A model generated the notes under the pieces. That model did no database searches. It worked only from the letters and a program-made list of their open reading frames with translations, and was not told the DNA's origin. A stretch of DNA of 64,000 nt from NCBI RefSeq assembly GCF_021272345.1, contig NZ_JAJSDQ010000004.1, forward strand, positions 62,001-126,000. Direction: 5' to 3'. Made by a program: the position numbers and the translations under genes. Below are positions 33,754-43,326 of the stretch, one piece after another (the stretch's first letter is position 1; each line of letters opens with the position of its first letter). Origin of the DNA: Ornithinimicrobium sediminis (lineage in GTDB: Bacteria; Actinomycetota; Actinomycetes; Actinomycetales; Dermatophilaceae).

Positions 33754-35205
33754 ATGTCGCCCAGCGGACGCACCGTCGACTTCGTCGTCGCCGCCAACAG
33801 GCTGCCCGTCGACCGGGTCGTCCACCCCGACGGCAGCACCGAGTGGCGCACCAGCCCGGGGGGTCTGGTCACCGCGATGGAGTCGGTCATGACCGGCCGT
33901 GACGGCGTATGGGTGGGCTGGGCGGGCGAGCCCGGGGAGGCACCCGAGCCGTTCGAGACCGAGACCGGCCTGCAGCTGCACCCCGTGCCGCTCGACGCCA
34001 ACGAGATCCGCGACTACTACGAGGGCTTCAGCAACGACACCCTCTGGCCGATCTACCACGACGTCATCGTCGAGCCGACCTTCCATCGGCGCTGGTGGGC
34101 CACCTACCGCACGGTGAACGAGCGCTTCGCCCACGCGGTCGCCGACGTGGCGGCCGAGGGCGCCACGGTCTGGGTGCACGACTACCAGCTGCAGCTCGTG
34201 CCCGCCCTGCTGCGCGACCTGCGACCCGACCTGCGGATCGGCTGGTTCAACCACATCCCCTTCCCGCCCGTCGAGCTCTTCGCCCAGCTCCCCTGGCGCA
34301 AGCACGTGCTGCGGGGCCTGCTCGGTGCCGACTTCCTGGGCTTCCAGCGCACGACCGACGCGGGCAACTTCGTGCGGGCCTGCCGCCAGCTGCTCGGAGC
34401 CACCAGCAAGGGTGACGTCGTGGCCTGGGAGGGCACGGACGACGACCACCCCGGCGCATCGCCGCGCCTGGTGCGTGCGGCGGCCGTGCCGATCTCCATC
34501 GACTTCGCCGGCCTCGAGGCCCTGGCCCGGACCCCGGAGGTGCGAGCCCGGGCCAAGGAGATCCGCGCCTCCCTGGGCGACCCCGACGTGGTGCTGCTCG
34601 GCGTCGACCGGCTCGACTACACCAAGGGCATCCGGCACCGCCTGCGCGCCATCAGCGAGCTGCTCGAGGACGGCGACATCGGCCCGCCCGAGGCGACCTT
34701 CGTCCAGGTGGCCACGCCCTCCCGCGAGCGCGTGGCGGCATACCGCCAGCTGCGTGCGCAGATCGAGGGCATGGTCGGGCGGATCAACGGGGACTTCTCC
34801 CACATCGGCGACGCCGCGGTGCACTACCTGCACCAGTCCTACCCGCGCGACGAGATGGCCGCGATGTTCCAGGCCGCCGACATCATGCTGGTGACCCCGC
34901 TGCGCGACGGCATGAACCTCGTCGCCAAGGAGTACGTCACCTGTCGCCACGATCTCGGCGGGGCCCTGGTGCTCAGCGAGTTCACCGGTGCGGCCCAGGA
35001 GCTCAGGCAGGCCTACAGCTGCAACCCGCACGACATCATCGGTCTCAAGCAGACCATCCTGCGGGCCATCCGCGACTCCCCCTCCGAGCGCCGCCGGCGG
35101 ATGCGGGCCCTGCGCCGTCGGGTGCGCACCAACGACGTGCAGACCTGGGCTCAGCGCTACCTGCGGGCCCTCGAGTTCGCCCCGGACAAGCCGCCCCGCC
35201 GATAG
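33754..35205 (+). CDS. otsA: trehalose-6-phosphate synthase
   Basis: This 483-residue GT20 enzyme joins UDP- or GDP-glucose to glucose-6-phosphate. Visible motifs: VVAANRLPVDR near residue 11, SPGGLVTAMES with the phosphate-binding Gly-Gly, WVHDYQLQLVP, FNHIPFPPVELF, VDRLDYTKGIRHRL with the conserved Arg/Lys pair, and TPLRDGMNLVAKEY. The start has GGGAGG 5 bases upstream and an additional TAGGCT box about 30 bases before the ATG. It is followed after 16 bases by otsB, so trehalose is made in two coupled steps for osmotic and desiccation protection. Confidence 0.96.
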   Translation: MSPSGRTVDFVVAANRLPVDRVVHPDGSTEWRTSPGGLVTAMESVMTGRDGVWVGWAGEPGEAPEPFETETGLQLHPVPLDANEIRDYYEGFSNDTLWPIYHDVIVEPTFHRRWWATYRTVNERFAHAVADVAAEGATVWVHDYQLQLVPALLRDLRPDLRIGWFNHIPFPPVELFAQLPWRKHVLRGLLGADFLGFQRTTDAGNFVRACRQLLGATSKGDVVAWEGTDDDHPGASPRLVRAAAVPISIDFAGLEALARTPEVRARAKEIRASLGDPDVVLLGVDRLDYTKGIRHRLRAISELLEDGDIGPPEATFVQVATPSRERVAAYRQLRAQIEGMVGRINGDFSHIGDAAVHYLHQSYPRDEMAAMFQAADIMLVTPLRDGMNLVAKEYVTCRHDLGGALVLSEFTGAAQELRQAYSCNPHDIIGLKQTILRAIRDSPSERRRRMRALRRRVRTNDVQTWAQRYLRALEFAPDKPPRR

Positions 35206-35221
35206 GTGCACAATACGGACC

Positions 35222-35998
35222 GTGGACGACCGACTGCGTGCTGCCCTCGACGACCTCGCCCGGCACGAGACCCTGCTCGTCGGGGTCGACTTCGACGGCA
35301 CCCTGGCACCCCTCGGCGACGAGCCGATGGACGTCGCCCCGGTGCCGGGGGCGATGCCGGTGCTGCGTGAGCTGGCGGACCTGGCCGGGGTCACCGTCGC
35401 CCTGGTGTCCGGGCGCGCCCTGGCGCCGTTGCGCCAGCTCACCGGTGCCACCGACCCGCTGGTGCTCATCGGCAGCCACGGGGCCGAGTCCTCGCTGAGC
35501 ACCGTCAGCCATGCGCTGACCGACGAGGAGCGGGCACGCTACGACGCTCTGGACGAGGCGCTGGAGGGCCTGCTGCACCGTCACCCGGAGGTGCGCGTGG
35601 AGCGCAAGCCCTCCGCCCTGGTGCTGCACACCCGCGGGGTGGGCGAGCCCGCCGCCCGCGCGGCGCTCGACGCGGGCGCCGAGCTGGCCTCCGGGCACGC
35701 AGGGGTCACGGTGACACCCGGCAAGGACGTCCTCGAGCTGGCCGTCAGTGAGGCGGGCAAGGGCCCGGCGCTGCTCGACCTCGCTGCGGCCGTCGGGGCC
35801 GAGACCATCCTGTATGCCGGCGACGACGTCACCGACGAGCGTGCCTTCGCCCACCTGCGGGCGGGTGACGTGAGCGTCAAGGTCGGCGACGGTGAGACGG
35901 CGGCTGCCCATCGCCTCGCCGACGAGCCTGCCGTCGTGGAGATGCTGGAGCACCTGCGCGACCGGCGCAGCACCCACGTGGGCGGCCGGCCCACCTGA
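35222..35998 (+). CDS. otsB: trehalose-6-phosphate phosphatase
   Basis: This 258-residue HAD-superfamily phosphatase has nucleophile motif VGVDFDGTLAPLG near residue 19, motif II VALVSGRALAPL, GSHGAE, the motif III lysine region ERKPSALVLHTRG, and motif IV ILYAGDDVTDERAF. It removes phosphate from the OtsA product. The GTG at 35222 is the first start after otsA and the length then fits the family. It converges on the LacI-type gene with an 18-bp gap and no obvious terminator hairpin. Confidence 0.94.
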   Translation: MDDRLRAALDDLARHETLLVGVDFDGTLAPLGDEPMDVAPVPGAMPVLRELADLAGVTVALVSGRALAPLRQLTGATDPLVLIGSHGAESSLSTVSHALTDEERARYDALDEALEGLLHRHPEVRVERKPSALVLHTRGVGEPAARAALDAGAELASGHAGVTVTPGKDVLELAVSEAGKGPALLDLAAAVGAETILYAGDDVTDERAFAHLRAGDVSVKVGDGETAAAHRLADEPAVVEMLEHLRDRRSTHVGGRPT

Positions 35999-36016
35999 GC
36001 GACAACGGTCGAGCGG

Positions 36017-37072
36017 TCAGGTGGCGCTCGAGAGGCCGGCCGGCGAGCTGGGCACCAGCGACGCCGCCGGCACCTGTGCGGTCGAGCGTCGCAGGATCAG
36101 CTCGGGGGCGAAGCGGTACTCCCGATGCTCCACGCGCTCCCCGGCGATCTCCTCCAGCAAGGCGGTCACCGCCGCCTCGGCCATGCCCGGCACGTCCTGC
36201 CGGATCGTGGTCAGCGGCGGGTCGGTGAAGCCCACCAGGGGGAAGTCGTCGGAGCCGATCACCGAGAGGTCCTCAGGCACGCTCAGGCCGCTCTGCCGGG
36301 CCGCCCGCACGACACCGAGCGCCATGAGGTCGGACCCGCAGACGACAGCGGTGACACCCTTGGTCAGGAGGTTGCGGGCGGCGGTGACACCACCTTCGAC
36401 CGAGAAGAGCGTGGTCTGCACCCACCGATCCAGCTCCTGCGCCCTCGCCAGGTCCGACATCGCGGCCCGGAAGCCCTCGATGCGGCGCTGCACGGGCACG
36501 TAGCGGGCCGGGCCGGTGGCGAAGCCGATGCGGGTGTGGCCCATGTCGCGCAGGTGCTGCACCGCCATCTGCATGGAGCTGAAGTCGTCGTGTGAGATGA
36601 AGTGCGCCTCGACGCCCTCACGGAACCCGTTGACCAGCACGATCGGCAGCCGTTGCTCGCGCAGCCGCACGTAGCGCTCGACGCCCGCCTTGGTGTCGGC
36701 GTGCAGCCCGGAGACGAAGATGATGCCGGCCACCCCACGGTCCAGGAGCATCTGGACGTACTCGTCCTCGTGCACTCCTCCCGGGGTCTGGGTGCACAGC
36801 ACCGGCGTGTAGCCCGCAGCGGCCAGGTGGGTCTCGAGCGTCTGCGCCATGAGCGGGAAGAAGGGGTTGGTCAGCTCGGGCGTGATCAGCCCGACGAGGC
36901 CCGCCGAGCTGCGGCGCAGCTTGCTCGGCCGCTCGTAGCCGAGCACGTCGACCGCCGTGAGCACCGCCTGCCTGGTCGCCGCCGCCACGCCCGGCTTGTC
37001 GTTGAGCACGCGGCTCACCGTCGCCTCGCTGACACCGGCGTAGGCCGCCAGCTCCGAGAGCCTGCCACTCAT
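36017..37072 (-). CDS. malR: LacI-family regulator of the maltose operon
   Basis: This 351-residue protein has the HTH and hinge at residues 1-60 (LSELAAYAGVSEATVSRVLN; KLRRSSAGLVGLITPE) and a periplasmic-binding-like sensor domain (FFPLMAQTLETHLAAAGYTP through VIGSDDFPLVGFTDPPLTTI). It lies 19 bp after the GH13 gene, the last structural gene of the maltose operon, which makes it the likely local repressor. The CTGCAA/TTGCAG palindrome upstream of malE is the probable target. The ligand would be a maltodextrin, by inference. The ATG at 37072 follows GGAGGTGC. Confidence 0.88.
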   Translation of the reverse strand: MSGRLSELAAYAGVSEATVSRVLNDKPGVAAATRQAVLTAVDVLGYERPSKLRRSSAGLVGLITPELTNPFFPLMAQTLETHLAAAGYTPVLCTQTPGGVHEDEYVQMLLDRGVAGIIFVSGLHADTKAGVERYVRLREQRLPIVLVNGFREGVEAHFISHDDFSSMQMAVQHLRDMGHTRIGFATGPARYVPVQRRIEGFRAAMSDLARAQELDRWVQTTLFSVEGGVTAARNLLTKGVTAVVCGSDLMALGVVRAARQSGLSVPEDLSVIGSDDFPLVGFTDPPLTTIRQDVPGMAEAAVTALLEEIAGERVEHREYRFAPELILRRSTAQVPAASLVPSSPAGLSSAT

Positions 37073-37091
37073 GGTGCACCTCCAGCTGTCG

Positions 37092-39008
37092 TCACGTGGC
37101 CCACTCGGGCACAGGGGGCTGCCACAGCCACACGCGCACCAGCGGACGGGAGGCGTCCAGGACCACGGCGTCGCCGGCCACGAGGGGCTCGGGGCCGATG
37201 ACCGCGGAGCCCGAGGCCAGGCCCGGGAGTGACGATAGCGGTAGCCGCACCGGCTCGTGCGCCTGCCGGGCGAGGTGCACCAGGGCCGTCTCACCCTCGG
37301 CCTCGCGCAGGAAGACCATGCAGTCCCCCTCGGCGTGGGCCCAGCGCATCCCCCCGGAGTGCAGGGCCGGGTGCTCGCGGCGGACCCCCACCAGGGCGCG
37401 GTACGCCGCATACGTCGCCTCGTCCCAGCGGCTGGGGTCCGTGTCGCGGGCCGACCACGGCATCGGCCGGCGCCCGGCCTCGCCGAAGTCGCCGGGCATG
37501 CCGACCTCGTCGCCGTAGGTGACCATCGGGATGCCCGGCATCGTGAGCAGCAGCGCAGCCGCGACCTCGCCCTGGACGGGGTCGTCCCCGACCAGGGTGC
37601 GCACCCGCGAGGTGTCGTGAGAGCCGAGGAGCGTGAGGCTGTGGGCCACGGTGCGCCACGGCACGATGGCCGCGAACTCCCGCATGGTCTCGGCGACCAG
37701 CCGCGCGTCCGCGCGGGGCACCCGCAGCGGCGACCCCAGGAACTTCGGGGAGAAGCCGGCGTGCCGCAGCCAGGTCCAGGCCGGCCGGGTGAAGCCCGAG
37801 TAGTTCATGACGCCGTGCCAGCCGTCGCCGAGCGCGTCGGAGCTGTGGTCGTGGGTGTGCTCGGCGATGAGCAGGTGCTCCTCCCCGGTCGCGGCGGCGA
37901 CCTCGTCGACCGCGCGCCGCACCCCGCGCGCCACGTCGTGCGCCACGTCGACGTCCTTGAAGCGGCCCGTCATGTTGGCCACGTCGACCCGCCACGCGTC
38001 CAGCCCCTTGCCGGGCCCCAGCCAGCGCCGGATGACCGACTGCGGCGTGCCGTAGACCGCCGCACCGACCGCCGGGTTGGTGTAGTCGAGCTTGGGCAGC
38101 GACCCCACCCCCAGCCAGCTGACCCAGCCGTCGTCGGCCTCCTGCTCGGGGTCGCGGACGTACCAGCCGGCGTGCTCGCCCTCGAGGTCGGCGACGGCGG
38201 CACGGAACCACTCGTGCGAGTCGCCGGTGTGGTTGGTGGTGACGTCACCCATGACCCGCAGTCCGCGCTGGTGCGCCTCCTCCTGCAGGCGCACCAGCGC
38301 TGCGGCGTCCCCCAGCACCGGGTCGACCTCGTCGAAGGTGGAGGCGTCGTAGCGGTGGTTGGACCGTGCCGGGAAGAAGGGGGTGAGGTAGAGCACGGTG
38401 GCGCCCAGGTCGACCAGATGGTCGAGGTGCTCACGGATGCCTTCGAGGGTGCCGCCGAAGACCTGCCGGGGCCCGGTGTCGCGGTGGATGTCGACGGGGT
38501 CGTCCCATGCGGCAGGCACGGCCCAGCCCGGGAGGTCGGTGCGTGGACCACCGGGGTCCCCCACCGGCTCCACCTCGGGGTGCCGGGCGAACCGGTCGGG
38601 GAAGACCTGGTAGACGACGGACCCGGGTGCCCACGCCGGCGGCGCCGGGAAGGTGACGATGCGGAAGTCGGCGGCGTCGGGCACGTCCCGCGGGTGCACC
38701 CCGGTGCCGTTGAGCCAGCGGTATGCCGGGGCGCCGGCCTGCTCGTCCCCGCTCAGCAGGAAGCGGTAGCCGGTCACCGGGTTGTGGCAGCGCACCTCCG
38801 CCTGCCACCACGCCTCCCGCTCGTCACGGGCGACCTCCCGTGCGGCGACGAACTCCTGCTCACCGTCCGGGACGACACGCACGTGGACGGCGCTCACCCC
38901 GGCGGCGTGCGGCACACGCACCCGGACCTGGACCGTCTGGCCCGGCCGGGGGTGCTGTGCGGAGACGTAGAGCGGGGACCCGTCGTGATGGGGGGTCAGC
39001 AGGTCCAT
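37092..39008 (-). CDS. GH13 alpha-glucosidase/maltogenic amylase-like, cytoplasmic
   Basis: This 638-residue protein has an N-terminal beta-sandwich (about 1-125) and a GH13 barrel. Conserved regions: DVTTNHTGD (region I), LDAWRVDVAN with the nucleophile Asp (II), LLIAEHTHDH with the Glu (III) and LLGSHDTSR with the third carboxylate (IV). A C-terminal sandwich follows. No signal peptide is visible, so it acts on imported maltodextrins. N-domain layout and motif forms resemble neopullulanase/cyclomaltodextrinase enzymes. It starts 5 bp after malG. Confidence 0.92.
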   Translation of the reverse strand: MDLLTPHHDGSPLYVSAQHPRPGQTVQVRVRVPHAAGVSAVHVRVVPDGEQEFVAAREVARDEREAWWQAEVRCHNPVTGYRFLLSGDEQAGAPAYRWLNGTGVHPRDVPDAADFRIVTFPAPPAWAPGSVVYQVFPDRFARHPEVEPVGDPGGPRTDLPGWAVPAAWDDPVDIHRDTGPRQVFGGTLEGIREHLDHLVDLGATVLYLTPFFPARSNHRYDASTFDEVDPVLGDAAALVRLQEEAHQRGLRVMGDVTTNHTGDSHEWFRAAVADLEGEHAGWYVRDPEQEADDGWVSWLGVGSLPKLDYTNPAVGAAVYGTPQSVIRRWLGPGKGLDAWRVDVANMTGRFKDVDVAHDVARGVRRAVDEVAAATGEEHLLIAEHTHDHSSDALGDGWHGVMNYSGFTRPAWTWLRHAGFSPKFLGSPLRVPRADARLVAETMREFAAIVPWRTVAHSLTLLGSHDTSRVRTLVGDDPVQGEVAAALLLTMPGIPMVTYGDEVGMPGDFGEAGRRPMPWSARDTDPSRWDEATYAAYRALVGVRREHPALHSGGMRWAHAEGDCMVFLREAEGETALVHLARQAHEPVRLPLSSLPGLASGSAVIGPEPLVAGDAVVLDASRPLVRVWLWQPPVPEWAT

Positions 39009-39013
39009 CTGGC

Positions 39014-39946
39014 CTACTTCACCGACCCCTGGGTGAGTCCGCCGACGAGCTGCTTCTGCAGGGCCAGGTAGACCAGCACCACAGGGATGGAGGCGATGAG
39101 CGCCCCTGCCACGAACTGGCCGAAGTAGCGGTTCTGGTCGGCCTGGCGGGTGGCGTAGAGGCCGACCGCGAGGGTCTGGTTGTCCGCGGAGGTGAGGAAG
39201 ATGCTGGCCAGCAGGAACTCGCCCCACAGCCCGACGAACGCCAGGATCGCCACGGTGGCCAGGATCGGGGTGACCAGGCGCAGGGTGATGGTGAAGAAGA
39301 TCCGCGCGTGCGAGGAGCCGTCGATCTTGGCTGCCTCGTCCAGCTCGCGGGGCACCGTGTCGAAGTATCCCTTGAGCAGCCAGATGTTGGAGCCCATGGC
39401 TCCGCCCAGGTAGACCAGCAGCAGGCCGGCCAGGGTGTTGAGGCCGATCGCCGGCAGGACGTTGCCCACGTTGGCGAAGGTGATGAAGAGTGCCACGAAG
39501 GCGAGCAGTGCCGGGAACATCTGCACCAGCAGGATGAACAGCAGGCCACCACGCCGCCCTGTCCAGCGCAGCCGCGAGAACGCGTAGGCGGCGCTGGCCC
39601 CGAGGAACAGGGTGGCCACGGTCGCGACCCCGCAGATGATGAGCGAGTTGCGGAACCACGTCCAGTAGGGCCGGGCGGAGTCGGAGAAGAGGTCGTTGAA
39701 GTTCTCCACCCCGATGTTGCTGGGCAGCAGGCTCGACGTGGACAGGGTGCCGGCGTTGTTGAAGGCCGAGGACACGATGAAGACGATCGGGAACAGCGCG
39801 AACGCGAGCGCCAGCAGTGCCAGCGCGTGCCGCCACCACACGCTGCCGCGCGGCTTGCCGGGGGTGGGGGTCCGGCCGCCCGACCCGGCCTCGAGGGGCG
39901 CGTCGGCCAGGGCGGTGTCCGTGGGGTCCTGGGGTGTCGAGCTCAT
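39014..39946 (-). CDS. malG: maltose/maltodextrin ABC permease MalG-like
   Basis: This 310-residue protein has six helices, the first at about 35-57 (HALALLALAFALFPIVFIVS). The EAA coupling loop is EAAKIDGSSHARIFFTITLR near residue 210. The segment ending QKQLVGGLTQGSVK is the typical MalG C-terminus. It starts 1 bp after the malF stop. With MalF it forms the channel energised by a shared MsmK-type ATPase, probably the product of the divergent gene at 43327. Confidence 0.94.
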   Translation of the reverse strand: MSSTPQDPTDTALADAPLEAGSGGRTPTPGKPRGSVWWRHALALLALAFALFPIVFIVSSAFNNAGTLSTSSLLPSNIGVENFNDLFSDSARPYWTWFRNSLIICGVATVATLFLGASAAYAFSRLRWTGRRGGLLFILLVQMFPALLAFVALFITFANVGNVLPAIGLNTLAGLLLVYLGGAMGSNIWLLKGYFDTVPRELDEAAKIDGSSHARIFFTITLRLVTPILATVAILAFVGLWGEFLLASIFLTSADNQTLAVGLYATRQADQNRYFGQFVAGALIASIPVVLVYLALQKQLVGGLTQGSVK

Positions 39947-39947
39947 G

Positions 39948-41564
39948 TCAGTTCACGTCCTCGAGAGCAGCGGTGCGCTTGAAGCCCTGGTAGCTGATGA
40001 GCGCGACCAGGATGAAGATGAAGACCGAGACCGCCGAGGCGAACCCGAAGTTGGGCGTCGTGCCGCCGATGGCCAGCCGGTAGGCGAGCGTGATGAGCAG
40101 GTCGGTGGACCCGATCTGGCTCTGCCCGCCCACGAACGGCCCGCCCTCGGTCATCAGGAAGATCAGCCCGAAGTTGTTGAAGTTGAAGGCGAAGGACGCG
40201 ATGAGCAGCGGGCCGACGGCCACCAGCAGCAGCGGCATGATCACCGACCAGATGGTCCGCAGCGGACCGGCGCCGTCGATGGCGGCAGCCTCCTTGACGT
40301 CGGTCGGGATGGCCTGGAGGGCACCCGTGCAGACGATGAACATGTAGGGGAAGCCCAGCCACAGGTTGGTCACCAGGATGGCCACCTTGGCCCAGAACGG
40401 GTCACCGAGCCAGTTGATCGAGAGCCCGGTGAGCTCGTTGATGAGACCGAAGTCGGTGTTGAACATCGAGGCCCACACCATTGCCGTCACGTAGATCGGC
40501 AGGGCGTAGGGCAGGATCAGCAGCGACCGGTAGAGCCCCTTGCCCCTGAGCCGTGGGTCGTTGAAGAGCAGGGCGAGGAACATCCCCAGCAGGAACGTGC
40601 TGACCACCGAGACCGCCGCGAAGACGAAGTTCCACACCAGGGTGTTGAAGAGACCGGAGCGCAGGGTGGGGTCGGTCAGGGCGCTGACGTAGTTGTCGAA
40701 CCCGACGTTGACCCGCCAGCCCTGGGCCAGGGGTCTGCCCACACCGTCCTCCGGCACGAAGTTGCCGATCTCGTCGTCCGCGACGAACACCCGGCCACTG
40801 GCCGTGTCGGTGATGGTGTCCGAGGCCTCGTCGTAGACCAGCGTCGGCTCCCCGATGAAGGCCTCGGACAGACCGATCTGCTTGATGCCGCCCTCCTCGG
40901 TGGGCACCGCGAAGTCGGCCAGGTCCTGGGAGCGCTCGTTGACCTCCGTCGCGGACAGGGTCTGGTAGCCCTCGGCCGACAGGATGCGGCCGGCCGGGTT
41001 GGTCTCGACCGTCTCCGGGTCGAGCTCGGTCGTGCCGTCCAGGTCGCCGGCCAGGAAGGTGCCCTCGGGGTCGGTCAGCAGGTAGGTCAGGTCACCGGTG
41101 GCCGGGTCCTGCCCGTCGGGGACGGCGATGTTGAGCTGGTAGCGCGCCGACCCCTCGACCTGGCGCACCGAGTTGGCCTCGACGGCGACGATCGCCTGCT
41201 CCTTGGTGCCCAGGTGGCCGCTGCCGTAGTTGGTGAACGAGATCGAGACGGTGTAGACCAGCGGCCAGATCTGCAGCGCCAGCATGAGCAGCACACCGGG
41301 GAGCAGGTACTTCAGGGGGATCAGGCCCTTGCCGGCGTAGACGACCAGGATGGCCAGGCCGACGAAGGCGGTCAGGACCACCATCAGCCAGTAGCCCTCC
41401 GCGGCCAGCCGGGTGGCGATGTAGAGCGCCGTGGCCATCACCAGGGCGATCAGGGCCCACTTGACGACGAGGACCCACAGCGGGGTGCCCTGACGGAACT
41501 CCAGCTTCTCGTCGGGGTTGAAGCTCTCGAGGGTGGCGTCGGAGTCGGACCGGGTCTGCGACAT
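39948..41564 (-). CDS. malF: maltose/maltodextrin ABC permease MalF-like
   Basis: This 538-residue permease has four helices in the first 130 residues (WALIALVMATALYIATRLA; LMVVLTAFVGLAILVVYAG). A large extracytoplasmic insert of about 180 residues (about 135-310, the MalF P2-like loop) follows, then the remaining helices. The EAA loop is EAAAIDGAGPLRTIWSVIMP. The long P2 loop is the hallmark of MalF over other sugar permeases. It is the middle gene of the malE-malF-malG operon. Confidence 0.94.
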   Translation of the reverse strand: MSQTRSDSDATLESFNPDEKLEFRQGTPLWVLVVKWALIALVMATALYIATRLAAEGYWLMVVLTAFVGLAILVVYAGKGLIPLKYLLPGVLLMLALQIWPLVYTVSISFTNYGSGHLGTKEQAIVAVEANSVRQVEGSARYQLNIAVPDGQDPATGDLTYLLTDPEGTFLAGDLDGTTELDPETVETNPAGRILSAEGYQTLSATEVNERSQDLADFAVPTEEGGIKQIGLSEAFIGEPTLVYDEASDTITDTASGRVFVADDEIGNFVPEDGVGRPLAQGWRVNVGFDNYVSALTDPTLRSGLFNTLVWNFVFAAVSVVSTFLLGMFLALLFNDPRLRGKGLYRSLLILPYALPIYVTAMVWASMFNTDFGLINELTGLSINWLGDPFWAKVAILVTNLWLGFPYMFIVCTGALQAIPTDVKEAAAIDGAGPLRTIWSVIMPLLLVAVGPLLIASFAFNFNNFGLIFLMTEGGPFVGGQSQIGSTDLLITLAYRLAIGGTTPNFGFASAVSVFIFILVALISYQGFKRTAALEDVN

Positions 41565-41674
41565 CGTTGTCTCCGGATCGTGCGAGGAGCGGCAGGGGCT
41601 GCGGTGCTGGTGGTGCGCACCCGGGCCGGTCGCGACGCGTCGCGACCGGCCCGGATGGTGCTGCGTCGAGTCGG

Positions 41675-43024
41675 TCAGCCGATGTTGGCGGTGATCTCCT
41701 CCTGCGCGGCGCTCATGCGCTCGGCCGGGTCGTCACCGTCGGCGACGTCGGCCGTGGCCTGGCCCAGCGGGCCCCAGACGGCGTTCATCGCCGGGATGTT
41801 CGGCATCGGCACGGCACCCTCGCCGGCCTCGGCCCAGGCCGCGATGTCCTCGTCCTCGGCGGAGACCTGGTCCAGCGCCTCGACGAGGGCCGGCGGCCGC
41901 TGGCCGGCCTCGAAGAGGGCCATCTGCATCTCCATGGTCGGGACGTACTGGTTGACGAACTCCTGGGCCAGGGCGGCGTTCTGTGCCTGCGAGGACACGT
42001 AGAACATCTGCACGCCGAGGAAGGGCAGCGGGTCGCCGCCGTCCTCGAACTCGGGGATCGGGGTGATCTCGTAGTTGATGCCCGCCCCCTCGACGTTGGC
42101 GACCGTCCAGGGGCCGGTCACTATGAAGGGCACGCGGCCCTCGGTGAACAGCGCCTCCATGGTGGTGGAGTCGACGCTCTTGCTGAGCGCGCCCTCCTCA
42201 CCGAGCCAGGCGACCTTCTCGGCACCCTGGACGGTCTCGTCGGAGTCCACGATCACGGTGCCGGGGTCCCATCCGCCGTCGTCGTTGGTGCCGAAGATGC
42301 CGCCGCCGTAGGCCGAGAGGTAGGGGAACGCGTGGTAGGCGTCGCCCTGCTGGCCGACGGGGGTCATCATCGGGGCCTCGGCGTCACCGGAGTCGACGAG
42401 GGCGTTGCCGGCCTCGATCATCTCCTCCATCGTGGCGGGCGCGTCGGGCACGAGGTCCACGTTGCGGATGAGCCCGAGGTTCTCGGTGGCGTAGGGCACG
42501 CCGTAGATCTGGCCGTTGTACTGCGTGGCCTCGATCGACTCCGGGGTGAACTGCTCCTGGGTCTCGGCGGACATCTGGACCGGCTCGACGCTGCCGTCCT
42601 GCACGAACTCGCCCAGCCAGTCGTGGGCACCCACGACGATGTCCGGCCCCTGGTCCACGTTGGTCGCGTTCTTGTACTGCTCGCGCACGTCGGTCGCCAC
42701 CTGCACCTGCGTGGTGATGCCGTACTCCTCGCCGAACTGCTCGGCGTACTCGGTCAGGATGGGGGCCCGGACGTCGTCGGCCCAGATCACGAGCTCGGCG
42801 TTCTGGTCACGCACGGGGGCGGCTTCCTCCTCTTCCTCCCCCTCGGCCGCTTCCTCGGTCTCCTCCGCTGCGTCGCCGGTCTCCTCCGCCGCGTCGCCGG
42901 TCTCCTCCGAGACCTCGCCGGTGTCGCCTGACCCGGTGTCGGTCTCCTCCGCGTCGCCGCCGCAGGCGGTCAGCAGCAGGGCCGCGATTCCGGTGAGTGC
43001 TACCAGACCACTGGTGCGCTTCAT
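41675..43024 (-). CDS. malE: maltose/maltodextrin-binding lipoprotein MalE-like
   Basis: A 449-residue lipoprotein: signal MKRTSGLVALTGIAALLLTA, then Cys at residue 21 (LTAC). An unusually acidic linker of about 45 residues contains two ETGDAAE units. The solute-binding fold begins ELVIWADDVRAPILTEYAEQ. YGVPYATENLGLIRN and PFIVTGPWTVANVEG are characteristic MalE segments. It captures maltodextrins outside the membrane for MalF/MalG. It is the first gene of the operon, with an operator-overlapped promoter at 43121-43160. GGAG lies about 7 bases upstream of the ATG. Confidence 0.93.
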   Translation of the reverse strand: MKRTSGLVALTGIAALLLTACGGDAEETDTGSGDTGEVSEETGDAAEETGDAAEETEEAAEGEEEEEAAPVRDQNAELVIWADDVRAPILTEYAEQFGEEYGITTQVQVATDVREQYKNATNVDQGPDIVVGAHDWLGEFVQDGSVEPVQMSAETQEQFTPESIEATQYNGQIYGVPYATENLGLIRNVDLVPDAPATMEEMIEAGNALVDSGDAEAPMMTPVGQQGDAYHAFPYLSAYGGGIFGTNDDGGWDPGTVIVDSDETVQGAEKVAWLGEEGALSKSVDSTTMEALFTEGRVPFIVTGPWTVANVEGAGINYEITPIPEFEDGGDPLPFLGVQMFYVSSQAQNAALAQEFVNQYVPTMEMQMALFEAGQRPPALVEALDQVSAEDEDIAAWAEAGEGAVPMPNIPAMNAVWGPLGQATADVADGDDPAERMSAAQEEITANIG

Positions 43025-43120
43025 GGGCCGTTCTCCTTCGAACAGATGGTGCGCCCGGGGGCGCGAGGGGGTGCTGGACCGGAGGTCAGGACTCTGGACT
43101 CCGGAGGGAAGTGATGACAC

Positions 43121-43160
43121 AGTATGAGCACTCATTGCCACCTACTGCAAGATTTTGCAG
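43121..43160 (-). promoter_or_regulatory. malE promoter and LacI-type operator
   Basis: The palindrome CTGCAA-GATT-TTGCAG spans 43145-43160. On the minus strand its second half forms a -35 (TTGCAG, 43150-43145), followed after 18 nt by CATACT (43126-43121) as -10. A repressor bound here would block malE and could also affect the divergent ATPase gene. TTGCA half sites suit a MalR-like LacI protein. Confidence 0.6.
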
Positions 43161-43326
43161 ATTGCGGTACGGTAACGAACAGTTCCTGGCAGCGTCGCCG
43201 CGGACGGTCAGGCCTTCGCCGACACCGCCCCGGAGGCGTCGTCCCGGAGCGCCCCGGAGGACGCCCGTCCACCGGGTCCTTTACAACGGATCGTCCGGCA
43301 CGTTCCTGCCGGTGAAGGAGATGGCC

